A stretch of DNA of 64,000 nt from Eubacterium maltosivorans (GCF_002441855.2 NZ_CP029487.1:3832349-3896348); one strand, 5' to 3'. Counted from the stretch's first letter, positions 34,360 through 42,928 are shown. Made by a program: numbers and translations. Notes: generated by a model not told the origin, from the sequence alone.

Positions 34360-35892
34360 TTAATCATGGTCAATATGGTTATATTTTTGGGGAGAGAGGG
34401 CGATTCTAACAGCACAGATAATGACCAGAATAATTAAAAACATTGCAGGAAGACCGCCGATATTTGAAAGCATTTTTATACCAGTGATCCCCTCGCTGAC
34501 CGACATCATAATCCACGTTACAATACCGACAACAGCCACCCATATTATAATAAGAAACTTAGGCGGTTCAGGTGATTCTGGGGAAATACCCTTACTGCAG
34601 AGACTGGAGATGGCAAGAGTCGTAGAGTCCGACGCTGTGACAAGAGAGATAAGAACAGCAATCAGATAGAGAGGAACAAGAAAGGACTCAAGCTGCAAAT
34701 TGTTAAAAAGTTGATAAATCACATTCTCGTAACCAGTGTTAAAGGCTTCGATCAGTCCAGAGGAGGGATTGTTCATCAAGCTGTTAATCGTAGCGCCTGA
34801 GATAATTGTAAACCATATAATGCCAAAGAAAGAAGTGACAAGAAGATTCATGAGAATAATTTCTTTTACCTTTCGGCCATAGCAGATTCGTCCTAAAAAA
34901 ACAGCGGTAATGGGCGTCCAGGCCATCCAATTAGCGAAATAGTAAATGGTCCAGCTTTTTGACCATGGGTCGTTTGCCGCCGCGCCTGTAAATAAAGAGC
35001 CTTTAAAAAATGTGGTGATAAAATCTCCAAGGCTTTCAGTTGCAAAGCTAAAAATAAAGGTGCTCCCTCCAAAAAGTAAAATAAGCGCTAAGATAATAAA
35101 AAAGATATAAACGTTAATATTTGAAAGATATTTAATGCCTTTATTAATCCCGGAAACGGCACTTGCGAGCGTTATACAGCTGATAACAGTGATAATAATT
35201 CCCCAGATAAAGATATTCGAATCGATCCCGAAAATTTTACTGATCCCGCCATTGATACTCAAAACGGCAGCATACAGGGATGCGGCTAAGCCGGACACTA
35301 AAGAAAATACACAGATAAAATCAATGATATTCCCGGCTGATTTCTGATGCTTTTCTGGAACAATCGGTGAGATAACCGATCCTAAAGAGAATGGCTTTTT
35401 CATATTATAATAAACAAAGGCAAAGACAACCGTCATAAGAGTATAGAGTCCATATGGAAGCAGTGTCCAGTGGCGAAAAATCGCAGACATCGCAAAGACT
35501 GCTGAATCAGGGGACAGTGCTTCAATACCAGAAGACGCCGGAGGATAGAGCATGTGCTGAACAGGCTCGGCAGCACCCCAAAACACTATGCCGGAGCCGA
35601 CCGTGGTGCATAGCGTGATTGAAAACCAGTTCCAAATCGAAAGGGTGGGTTTTGCCGCTTTACCACCGATGACGATATGACCAAGCGGCGAAAAATACAG
35701 AGCAATGCACATAATGAATACGGCCAAAGTTGTTAAGATAAATAACCAGCCAAATTGATCGAGAATCCAGGCGTAAAAGCTGCTGGTTAACATAACAAAA
35801 ACATCATTGTTAGAAAAAGCTAAAAAAATACAACTGCAAAACAACATTATTGCCGGCAGAAAAACGATTAAATTTATTTTTTTATTTTTCAT
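34360..35892 (-). CDS. BCCT-family (betaine/carnitine/choline) transporter
   Basis: The 510-residue protein has twelve membrane helices and the BCCT signature WTIYYFANWMAWTPITAVFLGRI-type block (residues about 316-338), with the aromatic cage region expected for quaternary ammonium substrates. It imports betaines by ion symport or antiport. It follows the MttB gene (36002-37444) on the same strand, 109 bases away and separated by a strong inverted repeat, so it supplies the probable methyl donor of that enzyme. This is the best hint in the window that the substrate is a betaine-type compound. Confidence 0.93.
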   Translation of the reverse strand: MKNKKINLIVFLPAIMLFCSCIFLAFSNNDVFVMLTSSFYAWILDQFGWLFILTTLAVFIMCIALYFSPLGHIVIGGKAAKPTLSIWNWFSITLCTTVGSGIVFWGAAEPVQHMLYPPASSGIEALSPDSAVFAMSAIFRHWTLLPYGLYTLMTVVFAFVYYNMKKPFSLGSVISPIVPEKHQKSAGNIIDFICVFSLVSGLAASLYAAVLSINGGISKIFGIDSNIFIWGIIITVISCITLASAVSGINKGIKYLSNINVYIFFIILALILLFGGSTFIFSFATESLGDFITTFFKGSLFTGAAANDPWSKSWTIYYFANWMAWTPITAVFLGRICYGRKVKEIILMNLLVTSFFGIIWFTIISGATINSLMNNPSSGLIEAFNTGYENVIYQLFNNLQLESFLVPLYLIAVLISLVTASDSTTLAISSLCSKGISPESPEPPKFLIIIWVAVVGIVTWIMMSVSEGITGIKMLSNIGGLPAMFLIILVIICAVRIALSPQKYNHIDHD

Positions 35893-35930
35893 TTTGGCCT
35901 CGCTTAATACTTAATAATAGAATATTAAAG

Positions 35931-35979
35931 ATTACCTCCTGCAGCTAAAATCCGCATGATCTGATTTACAGGAGGTAAT
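35931..35979. repeat. Inverted repeat with ribosome-site arms between mttB and BCCT genes
   Basis: ATTACCTCCTG (35931-35941) and CAGGAGGTAAT (35969-35979) form an 11-bp stem; AAATC/GATTT pairs extend it inside. On the plus strand AGGAGGT is followed by ATG AAT TAA (35983-35991), a two-codon frame. It may act as an RNA processing or attenuation hairpin in the minus-strand operon. Confidence 0.7.
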
Positions 35980-36001
35980 ATAATGAATTAATCGAATTTA
36001 A

Positions 36002-37444
36002 TTAAATACTATCCCGATACTGCGGAGGCAGATACGGCATAAGGAGTTTATTTTGTTCTTCAGTAATACCGGGGGCTTCATAAGCCGAAATTCTATGTTT
36101 AACCTCCTTTCGGGCGGTTTCCAGAACCGAAACAGAACCTTCATTCTGCCAGGTGCTGACATCCTCCTTGTTAAGATATTTTGCCATATAAAATTCTTCC
36201 CGGTACATCTTTGGCGTTCGCCCTTTTAAGAAAGACCCTCTTGGACCCGTTTCGTGTAAGATATCCATACATAATTTTTCATCAGAGCAATCAATGCCAT
36301 CGACCATTCTTCGTGCAAAGGCGACCGCTTCTTCATCTAAAATAAATTTTTCATAGCTGAACAGATTCATGCTTCCCATCATACCGGTCGCATGGAAAAT
36401 TAAATCAGTACCCGCCTCCATTGTTGACTGTATCATAAACATTGACTCGAGGCCTGCCTGATAATCGACATCTTTAGCGTCCGCTTGTCCGCCGCCGGTT
36501 CGACAGGGGATGTTATAATAATCAGCCATCGCGTTTGAAGCGTAGATCATCAGCATGGTTTCAGGAGCGCCGAAAGTTAAAAGTAAAGTTTTCAGGTTCG
36601 TGCCGGTGGAGGTGTTGCCGTAAATGCAGGGAAGACCAGGCTGTATGAGCTGAGCAAGAACAATACCGGCAAGAATCTCGGCATTCGCGAGGATCATCGT
36701 GGAGATAACGCTGTAAGGCGCGGTCAATACAGGCATGGCACAGGGTGAAAACCATAGCGGCTGATTCGATTCCGCATAAGCAAAAACGCGTTCTAACGGG
36801 TCGTGGTCATAGCATAAAGGTGAGAGTGAGTTTACACAAAAGGTATTAATATATTTAGTTTTGTCCGTTATGCCTTCATAACGCCGAATGATCTCAATAT
36901 CATCTAACGTGTGCTGATAGATTTCATTTTTGCCAAGGTTAAAAGTATTGACAAGCATAAAAGAGGTAAGCGTACTGTATTTTAAACTCATAGCAGTATG
37001 ATAGTGAATGAGTTGTTTCTTATCCAGCCCCTTTGTATCCGGCAGATACTCCAGTCTGTTGTATTTTAATTCATTGCTGGTGCAGCAGATTTTAAAAATG
37101 TTGATGATATCCTCATTGGTCGTTTTCCGCACCCTGCCTTGATCGGAAATATAAACAGGACCGCCGCCGGGCATGGTAATTCGGCTGGCGTCGCCGATTC
37201 TGAGATTTCCCTTACTTGAAGTTAATTCAAAGCTTTCGGGCAGCTGCCGTAATAGCGGCTCGATTTTTTTTCGGTCAAAGAAAACTTTTTCACCTTCAAT
37301 TCGAAAGCCGTTTTGGCGGAACAGAGCAAGCGCACGTTCATTTTCGAACAGAACGCCGACTTCTTCTAACAAAATCAAAGAATTTTCGTGAATTTTCTCA
37401 ACGGTTTCCTGCGATACGTAGTGACTGTATTTTTTAGTATTCAT
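36002..37444 (-). CDS. MttB-superfamily corrinoid methyltransferase, non-pyrrolysine (third)
   Basis: The 480-residue protein has no amber codon and is closest to the one at 3933 (shared LCYDHDPLERVFAY, MDILHETGPRGSFLKGRTPKM and EEFYMAKYLNK). AAGGAG precedes ATG 37444, and the start overlaps the MFS stop by 4 bases (ATGA), so MFS and enzyme are translationally coupled. The BCCT importer follows. Predicted reaction: demethylation of a betaine with transfer of CH3 to a corrinoid protein. Transcription should depend on the sigma-54 promoter at 38900. Confidence 0.92.
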   Translation of the reverse strand: MNTKKYSHYVSQETVEKIHENSLILLEEVGVLFENERALALFRQNGFRIEGEKVFFDRKKIEPLLRQLPESFELTSSKGNLRIGDASRITMPGGGPVYISDQGRVRKTTNEDIINIFKICCTSNELKYNRLEYLPDTKGLDKKQLIHYHTAMSLKYSTLTSFMLVNTFNLGKNEIYQHTLDDIEIIRRYEGITDKTKYINTFCVNSLSPLCYDHDPLERVFAYAESNQPLWFSPCAMPVLTAPYSVISTMILANAEILAGIVLAQLIQPGLPCIYGNTSTGTNLKTLLLTFGAPETMLMIYASNAMADYYNIPCRTGGGQADAKDVDYQAGLESMFMIQSTMEAGTDLIFHATGMMGSMNLFSYEKFILDEEAVAFARRMVDGIDCSDEKLCMDILHETGPRGSFLKGRTPKMYREEFYMAKYLNKEDVSTWQNEGSVSVLETARKEVKHRISAYEAPGITEEQNKLLMPYLPPQYRDSI

Positions 37445-38730
37445 AAGATATCTCCTTGCTTTTGTAAGACATTTTCAGATTTTAACGCTCTGTTTTTGCC
37501 GCGTTTATAGATTATAATGGCAAAAACAATCGCAACAATTGCCCAAATGACCATCCAACCAAATATCATATTAAAGCCCATAACAGGGTCTTTATCAAGC
37601 CAGGAGCCCATAATGGTCGTCATAAAAGCATCCGGCGACAGCGCAATAAACGAGATAATGCCAGAAGCCATTCCGGTCAGAGCCATTGGGATACCGGCGT
37701 CGCCTAAAACTGAGAAATAGACAGACTTAATACCATAATAGAATAACGGAAGAACCATACTGATTAACAGACAAAGTGTGACCATTCCACTTGACAGAGG
37801 CGTCGCGACAGCAAGAATGATAACGCCGATTAAAAGATAAACAATGAAAAGGAGCCTCGATTTTGCTTTATCGGCTAAGACGCCGCCAAGCAGCCCGGCG
37901 ATAACGAGAATACCATAATTACGGACAATCCCGAGACCGCTTGAAATTTCAGCTGAAATCCCTAAAATTTGAGTTGTATAGGTTCCTAAGTAATTAACGC
38001 CAGCCATAAAAGTGCAGTAGCAGGCAAACATAAAGATTGATAAAATCCAAGTTTCCGGCAGCCGGATCGTTGCGATAAAATTTTTCCAGGTAGAAGGTTT
38101 GTCTTTACCCTTTTCAGAGGCATTCTTTTTTTCGGCCGGGCTTGTTTTTGGCAGAAAAATAAGGCTCAGAACAGCAAAAACAATATACGACACACCAAGT
38201 GTAATAATAATTGTCTGCACACCAACTTTGATTTCTGTGAACTGAACGACCAGCGCTAACAGGCCAAGGCCCGCGCCGCAGCCGAGAACACCTCTCAGCG
38301 CTTCGCTCGTTCCATACAAGCGGCTCTGTTCATCATCATTTCCAAGGCCGCGTAAAAATTTGATATAGGCAGGCCACATCGTAGCAGAATTAAAGAAAGC
38401 AAACAAAGAATAAATAAGAATCAACGAAGTGTAAGAGGGATACATCGCCTCCCAGAAAGCAAGTCCGGCACAGACCGTAAAAGAAAGCGTCATCAGGCTT
38501 CGGATACTAAAGCGGTCAGCGAAAAAACCTCCGATAAAATAACTGAACAACGCGACCAGCCCATAGATAGACCCAAGATTTCCGAGTTGAAGGTTCGTCA
38601 GCTCATATGCGGCGACATATTGGTCGTAAAAATAAAACCGTATATAAGGAACAATATAGATTAATTGACACATAATACTGATTAAAAAAACTAAAAAGTT
38701 TCTTTTTCCTTTTGACATCGAAGTCGTCAT
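37441..38730 (-). CDS. MFS transporter of the third MttB locus
   Basis: The 429-residue, twelve-helix protein is a clear paralogue of the one at 2632 (KRNFLVFLISIM, TNLQLGNLGSIYGLVALFSY). AAAAAGGAG precedes the ATG. It is the first gene after the sigma-54 promoter, while in the first locus the MttB gene comes first. Having both MFS and BCCT carriers in one operon suggests one imports and the other exports the demethylated product; the direction is not deducible. Confidence 0.9.
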   Translation of the reverse strand: MTTSMSKGKRNFLVFLISIMCQLIYIVPYIRFYFYDQYVAAYELTNLQLGNLGSIYGLVALFSYFIGGFFADRFSIRSLMTLSFTVCAGLAFWEAMYPSYTSLILIYSLFAFFNSATMWPAYIKFLRGLGNDDEQSRLYGTSEALRGVLGCGAGLGLLALVVQFTEIKVGVQTIIITLGVSYIVFAVLSLIFLPKTSPAEKKNASEKGKDKPSTWKNFIATIRLPETWILSIFMFACYCTFMAGVNYLGTYTTQILGISAEISSGLGIVRNYGILVIAGLLGGVLADKAKSRLLFIVYLLIGVIILAVATPLSSGMVTLCLLISMVLPLFYYGIKSVYFSVLGDAGIPMALTGMASGIISFIALSPDAFMTTIMGSWLDKDPVMGFNMIFGWMVIWAIVAIVFAIIIYKRGKNRALKSENVLQKQGDIL

Positions 38731-38731
38731 T

Positions 38732-38863
38732 TTAGTTCTCCTTTTTCTTATATTTTTTCGATATATTTTTGCGGTACATTTCTTCGTCAGTAAGAAATTT
38801 TTTGAAGCTTACAATGTTAAAGCTTCCAATAATACCACAGGCATGGATATAAGCCTCCTTAGT
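38732..38863 (-). pseudogene. Fragment of an mttB-type gene in the operon leader
   Basis: The minus strand encodes IHACGIIGSFNIVSFKKFL followed by TDEEMY and then an unrelated lysine-rich tail to a stop at 38732. This matches the FHATGMMGSMNLFSYEKFI-LDEE block of the MttB proteins (central-to-C-terminal part). About 30 homologous codons remain, with no start and no rest of the gene. It lies between the sigma-54 promoter and the MFS gene, so it is transcribed as leader. It is best read as the remains of a deleted fourth mttB. Confidence 0.75.
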
Positions 38864-38899
38864 TGTTATTCAATGCGCAAAGAATATATGATTATCAAA

Positions 38900-38916
38900 T
38901 GCAAGTTGTATGCCAA
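38900..38916 (-). promoter_or_regulatory. Sigma-54 (-24/-12) promoter of the MFS-MttB-BCCT operon
   Basis: Minus strand TTGGCATACAACTTGCA fits TGGCAC-N5-TTGCA with correct spacing. It shares TTGGCAT with the promoter at 5421. Confidence 0.9.
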
Positions 38917-38983
38917 AAATAAAACATAAAAAAAGGATTATTAACGAAAAAAAGCCGGATTCGACAACTTTTTTAAGGAATTC

Positions 38984-39018
38984 TGTCAAAAAAACCGACA
39001 CTGTCAGCTTTTTTGACA
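38984..39018. promoter_or_regulatory. Tandem candidate activator sites TGTC-N9-GACA
   Basis: Two TGTC-N9-GACA dyads (38984-39000 and 39002-39018), 18 bp centre to centre, lie about 103 and 121 bases upstream of the predicted sigma-54 start. The outer arms also form an 11-bp inverted repeat (CTGTCAAAAAA and its complement at 38983-39019), so a hairpin at the end of the activator transcript is an alternative reading. Confidence 0.6.
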
Positions 39019-39091
39019 GGATAAATAGAAGGTTAAGAGAAGAAATAACGTGAAATAGTCAGAATATTTTACAATATGCGGACAGAAAGAA

Positions 39092-40549
39092 CTAATTATT
39101 CGAAAATTCTGCATTTTTCGTAACGATTAAATGTTTTTTTATTTTTCCATGGAGGGATTGACGCGTAATATTTAAGTATTCAGCCGTTTTTGTGATATTA
39201 TAATCATTTTTTTCAAGCGCCTGCCGGATCAAATTTTTTTCATAAGCGTTAATATTTTTGGTTAAATCGCTCTCAGATAAAGATGAAACAGAAATAAGGG
39301 AATCTCCTTTTACAGGATGAGACAGGATGTTTTCAAAAGAATGATTTTGTAAATGTTTAGGTTCTATGAGCCGATCGTTTTCTTTGGCCGAATAAATACT
39401 TTGCAAAATAACGTGTTTAAGCTCCCGCACATTTCCCTGCCATGCGTAATTTTCAAATAATTTCGACGTTTTTTGAGAGAGTCCCGATATTTTCTTGCCT
39501 GACGGCGGCGCAAGTGTTTTTATAAAATAATTAGATAAAAAGAGAATATCCTCTTTGCGCTCTCTTAGCGGGGGAATCGATAAGGAAAAAACAGCAATGC
39601 GGTAATAAAGATCAAGACGGATCTTCTTGTCAGAGATCGCCTTCTGTGGAGACTGGTTCATGGCGCAGATAAAGCGGATATCACAGCTCTGTTCCTGGTT
39701 ACTCCCGACTTTTCGGTATCGCTTAGTTTCCAGGACACGAAGCAGTTTTGCCTGAAGGCCAATGTCCATAGAATTTATTTCATCAAGAAACAGCGTGCTG
39801 CCATTGGCCTCCTCCAGCAGTCCCTTTTGGTTGAGCGCGCCTGTAAAGGCGCCCTTGCAAGTGCCAAACAGAGTGCTTTCCATAAGATTTTCGGGCAGAG
39901 CGCTGCAGTTAAGGGCGATAAAACGATGGTCATTCCGCTTGCTGGCATTGTGAATGCTTTGAGCAAAAAGCTCCTTGCCAGTTCCGGTTTCCCCCACGAT
40001 TAAAACAGATTCATCACTATTGGCAATGCGTTTTGCCTGTTCGATAACATCTAAAAAATTGGGGCTGGCGCCGATAAGATGGTCAAACGTATATTGCGTA
40101 TCATTGTTCAAATTTGGGTTTTGTAAGTTTAGTTCAGCATTGAGGCGGTTGACCAGGCTAATAAGGTTTAAGTAATCAGAAATATCCCTGAAAACGCAGA
40201 TAACCGATTTAATATGATCATTGTTATCATAAAGTAGATAAGTATCACAGAGAACATTGATGATTCGATCACTATTCTTTGTAGTGTAAGAAACAAAAAC
40301 ATCCTTCTGCGGCGTTTCCGTTTCAAAAGTATCGACAATAACAGAACGACTTGAATTGCTCTTTAATTCCGGCCTTTGGTTATAAAGCGAATTCATATCT
40401 TTCCCAAGAACATCTTTCCTTTTATAACCTTCAATTAACTCACAACCCTTTGAATAGCAGATAACCTTGCGATGGATATCGACTATTTGAATGCCCATAG
40501 TAGTAACTTCTTCTAGTTCGCGGTAAAGCAAAGAATTATTTTTAGACAT
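39092..40549 (-). CDS. PAS domain sigma-54-dependent transcriptional activator (AAA+, Fis HTH)
   Basis: The 485-residue protein has a PAS-like sensor (about 10-130), AAA+ (Walker A GETGTGKE 186-193; canonical GAFTGA loop; Walker B TLFLDE) and a Fis-type HTH near residue 450 (YNITKTAEYLNITRQSLHG). It is encoded directly upstream of its likely target promoter on the same strand. Start ATG 40549 follows GGAGG. It is a paralogue of 1180-2604, and both keep a VICYSKGCELIEGY-like PAS segment, suggesting related ligands. Confidence 0.92.
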   Translation of the reverse strand: MSKNNSLLYRELEEVTTMGIQIVDIHRKVICYSKGCELIEGYKRKDVLGKDMNSLYNQRPELKSNSSRSVIVDTFETETPQKDVFVSYTTKNSDRIINVLCDTYLLYDNNDHIKSVICVFRDISDYLNLISLVNRLNAELNLQNPNLNNDTQYTFDHLIGASPNFLDVIEQAKRIANSDESVLIVGETGTGKELFAQSIHNASKRNDHRFIALNCSALPENLMESTLFGTCKGAFTGALNQKGLLEEANGSTLFLDEINSMDIGLQAKLLRVLETKRYRKVGSNQEQSCDIRFICAMNQSPQKAISDKKIRLDLYYRIAVFSLSIPPLRERKEDILFLSNYFIKTLAPPSGKKISGLSQKTSKLFENYAWQGNVRELKHVILQSIYSAKENDRLIEPKHLQNHSFENILSHPVKGDSLISVSSLSESDLTKNINAYEKNLIRQALEKNDYNITKTAEYLNITRQSLHGKIKKHLIVTKNAEFSNN

Positions 40550-40597
40550 AATCGAGTTCCTCCAGCGATTTTGGAAACAGCATATTGAATGAAAATC

Positions 40598-40635
40598 CTT
40601 TGATATATTATATCAAAGCGACAGAAACAGGGCAA
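40598..40635 (-). promoter_or_regulatory. Sigma-A promoter of the activator gene with overlapping dyad
   Basis: Minus strand TTGCCC (40630-40635), 17 bp, TATAAT (40607-40612). A dyad with 9-bp arms (CTTTGATAT-ATT-ATATCAAAG, 40598-40618) covers the -10 box, as expected for a repressor or autoregulatory site. Confidence 0.7.
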
Positions 40636-40744
40636 TACGACAAAAATATAGGGATAGTGGATAGAGGGCGCGCGCCGGAATGAGGCGTGAGAGATACTAT
40701 ATATAGAAAATAAATATGAAAAAATTAATAAAAGCATAAGATAT

Positions 40745-40780
40745 AGCGGTATACGCCAAAACAGCGTATACCGCTTTTTT
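40745..40780. repeat. Dispersed GGTATACGC palindrome, copy 3 (terminator-like)
   Basis: Stem AGCGGTATACGC / GCGTATACCGCT with loop CAAAACA and six T residues. Apart from the activator promoter, the 40550-40878 interval holds this repeat and no gene. Confidence 0.85.
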
Positions 40781-40878
40781 TATTGATGACCAGAGTTAAA
40801 TAAGAAACAATAAGAACACTTAATTCAATGATAAAGAACGATTAAACAGTTTGGCCGCGTTAGGGTGCGGTAAATAAA

Positions 40879-41607
40879 TTAAAGGATTAGTTTTGGATTG
40901 TATTCAGGAATAAAAAAAGAGCATGTATTAAGAACGGCAACTTTTTGCTCATTCAGAATGGTCGATAATTGAGCAGCCAGTATTTCCATTTGAGAAGGAA
41001 GGCTGTTCGAGTGTTCAGTGCAGCGGATAAGCTGCCATGCTTTATCCAAGTTTTGTGTAATCACTGTGTTACATTCAGCCTTGTCAGTAGCGAATTTTCG
41101 ATAATCATGATTTCGATTTTCCCGATTTACACGCGCTTTATATTTTCCGGCCAGTAATTCATCGAGTGTTGCAAAATAAAAATTATAATCAGGATCCGGA
41201 ATATCAGCCATATGATAGAAAGATTCGATCATGGGGTAATTGATGTACAACTTTCCCATATCAGATGATTCCACAAAGTATTTGGCCATCTGCTCTATTT
41301 TTTCTGGAGAAAACAAAGCATCTTGAGGATCGAGGTCGAAAATTAAAAGAATATCTGAATAAGCAATATTGAACAAGCTTCTTATAGATGGATTGCTTTC
41401 CCGTGATTTCAGCAGCTGGAGCAAATCCATTTCTTCAGGATCGTTGTTTTCAAACATTTCGTGATAGAGCGTGTAAATATTTGTACAATAAGATACAATC
41501 TCATAGTGAATATCCATTTGATAAATCGATATTAAATGTTTCATTAGTACAACATCCGTTTTAGCACCCTCAACCAATAGAAGAATCTTTTGCTTATCCT
41601 CACCCAT
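40879..41607 (-). CDS. TOPRIM-like protein, partner of the AAA ATPase (candidate defence effector)
   Basis: The 242-residue protein begins ILLLVEGAKTD, with Glu13 in the TOPRIM position, and has an Asp91-x-Asp93 pair in ILLIFDLDPQDA, the usual metal-binding acids of TOPRIM nucleases. Gene order (ATPase first, 8-base overlap) matches RloA-RloB and PARIS AriA-AriB style pairs. In those the ATPase senses phage and releases the nuclease. ATG 41607 with GGTGAG before it is preferred over GTG 41616. Assignment to a named system is not possible by eye. Confidence 0.6.
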   Translation of the reverse strand: MGEDKQKILLLVEGAKTDVVLMKHLISIYQMDIHYEIVSYCTNIYTLYHEMFENNDPEEMDLLQLLKSRESNPSIRSLFNIAYSDILLIFDLDPQDALFSPEKIEQMAKYFVESSDMGKLYINYPMIESFYHMADIPDPDYNFYFATLDELLAGKYKARVNRENRNHDYRKFATDKAECNTVITQNLDKAWQLIRCTEHSNSLPSQMEILAAQLSTILNEQKVAVLNTCSFFIPEYNPKLIL

Positions 41608-42697
41608 TGAACTCACCGCTCATATACAGTTTTTCGAGATTATGGCCTTCACGCAGTTCGCGGTTAGTGGCGTTGGCAAATGAAGTGAGTTTTTCGCCAG
41701 TTAAAATAAAATAACAATCTGGACGCATGATACGGTTCGAGAGCAGGTTCGTATTATGAGAAGTAAAGATTGCCTGAAAACCAGGCATGTGCTCCAGAAG
41801 CTCAACGATTGTTTCAGCTAGCTCATAGTGGTAAAACGCATCGAATTCATCAATAAACATCAAAGAAACATCAGACGCAGTCTTGTACCAGTAAAAAAAG
41901 GTGTACAGCGCCTTTGTACCGCTGGACGCCACCTTGAAAAATGGCAAGGGTCTTTTGGCGTCAAAATACAAACGGTTTATGCCGTCAGCATCCCTTATGG
42001 TAATCAGACTTTCCGGAATCCCAGCCTTATGTAAAAAAGACTCAAACTCATCGAGCATATTTTCTTCAAAGATAAAATCATAGTAATCCTTGCTGTTTGC
42101 CTTGTAGCCAATATAACGGTTTTCATCCAAACTGCGAAACCACAGCATATGAGACACAAAGCGCTGCATCTGGTAAAGGGGGTGGTCATCTGAAAGCGCA
42201 GAGTTCGCAATCGCGTATTTCAGGATCGAGTCATCTCCCCGAAAAGAAAGATTCAGCGTTGTAGTCAATGCTTCAAGGCCAGATAAATCCCCGGCATTGC
42301 GGATATAATCGTAAGAAAAAAGAAGGTCTCCATTAATGGAAACAGTTTCGCAGACAAGTGACTGCTTGTCATTTTTACGATACCAATAGTCGACCTCATC
42401 ATGATTAAAAACAAACACATAATGAAATTCTGCATAATCGTTAGTGTTATCGACATTCAGATAATAATCATATAATCCGGGCGTCACATTATTTGTGGTT
42501 AAATGAGAAACAATGTCAAAAAATGCAAGGCCAAGATTCGATTTTCCGACAGAATTTTTCCCATAAACAATGATTTTGCCGAGCAGGCCATCCGTAATAC
42601 AGGAATGATTAAATTTGTAGTCACGTACGTCAGAAAAATCAATCCCTATTTTATTTTTAAAATTCTTAAAACCTGTAACTTCAAACAATTTTAGCAT
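41600..42697 (-). CDS. AAA family (AAA_15/AAA_21, OLD/RloA-like) ATPase
   Basis: The 365-residue SMC/ABC-like ATPase has Walker A GKNSVGKS at 46-53, signature-like SSGTKALYTFF, Walker B VSLMFIDEFDAF and an H-loop IFTSHNT. There is no membrane segment. ATG 42697 is chosen because AGGTGG lies just before it; an upstream ATG has none. It has its own sigma-A promoter. Paired with the TOPRIM gene it is a likely two-gene anti-phage module next to a site-specific recombinase. Confidence 0.8.
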   Translation of the reverse strand: MLKLFEVTGFKNFKNKIGIDFSDVRDYKFNHSCITDGLLGKIIVYGKNSVGKSNLGLAFFDIVSHLTTNNVTPGLYDYYLNVDNTNDYAEFHYVFVFNHDEVDYWYRKNDKQSLVCETVSINGDLLFSYDYIRNAGDLSGLEALTTTLNLSFRGDDSILKYAIANSALSDDHPLYQMQRFVSHMLWFRSLDENRYIGYKANSKDYYDFIFEENMLDEFESFLHKAGIPESLITIRDADGINRLYFDAKRPLPFFKVASSGTKALYTFFYWYKTASDVSLMFIDEFDAFYHYELAETIVELLEHMPGFQAIFTSHNTNLLSNRIMRPDCYFILTGEKLTSFANATNRELREGHNLEKLYMSGEFNG

Positions 42698-42719
42698 CGC
42701 GCCACCTTCTTTCACAATC

Positions 42720-42748
42720 ATTATACCCATGATAAAAAATCAAGTCAA
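42720..42748 (-). promoter_or_regulatory. Sigma-A promoter of the ATPase-TOPRIM pair
   Basis: Minus strand TTGACT, 17-bp spacer, TATAAT ending 23 bases before the start codon. It lies outside the invertible segment, so the pair does not depend on inversion for expression. Confidence 0.85.
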
Positions 42749-42838
42749 CATCTCCCGTAAAAAAATTACGGAAACAATCATTGTTGTTTGATAATAACGC
42801 TTCATTTTCAAGGTAAAAACTTGTGCAAAAAAGAAAAA

Positions 42839-42866
42839 ACTCGTGAAATAGTACCATTTCACGAGT
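42839..42866 (+). repeat. Left inverted core site of the invertible segment
   Basis: ACTCGTGAAAT, spacer AGTACC, ATTTCACGAGT: 11-bp inverted arms around a 6-bp crossover spacer. It is the exact reverse complement of the site at 44367. Confidence 0.9.
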
Positions 42867-42919
42867 GCAATATATTCCAAATTTTGATAAAAAAACTATT
42901 AAAATAACTAGATGGGGAT

Positions 42920-42928
42920 ATTATATCA
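42920..42928 (-). promoter_or_regulatory. Outward-facing extended -10 promoter inside the invertible segment
   Basis: Minus strand TGATATAAT, a perfect extended -10, fires leftwards through the left core site in the present orientation. The -35 is weak. After inversion it would point at the gene starting at 44648. Confidence 0.55.
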
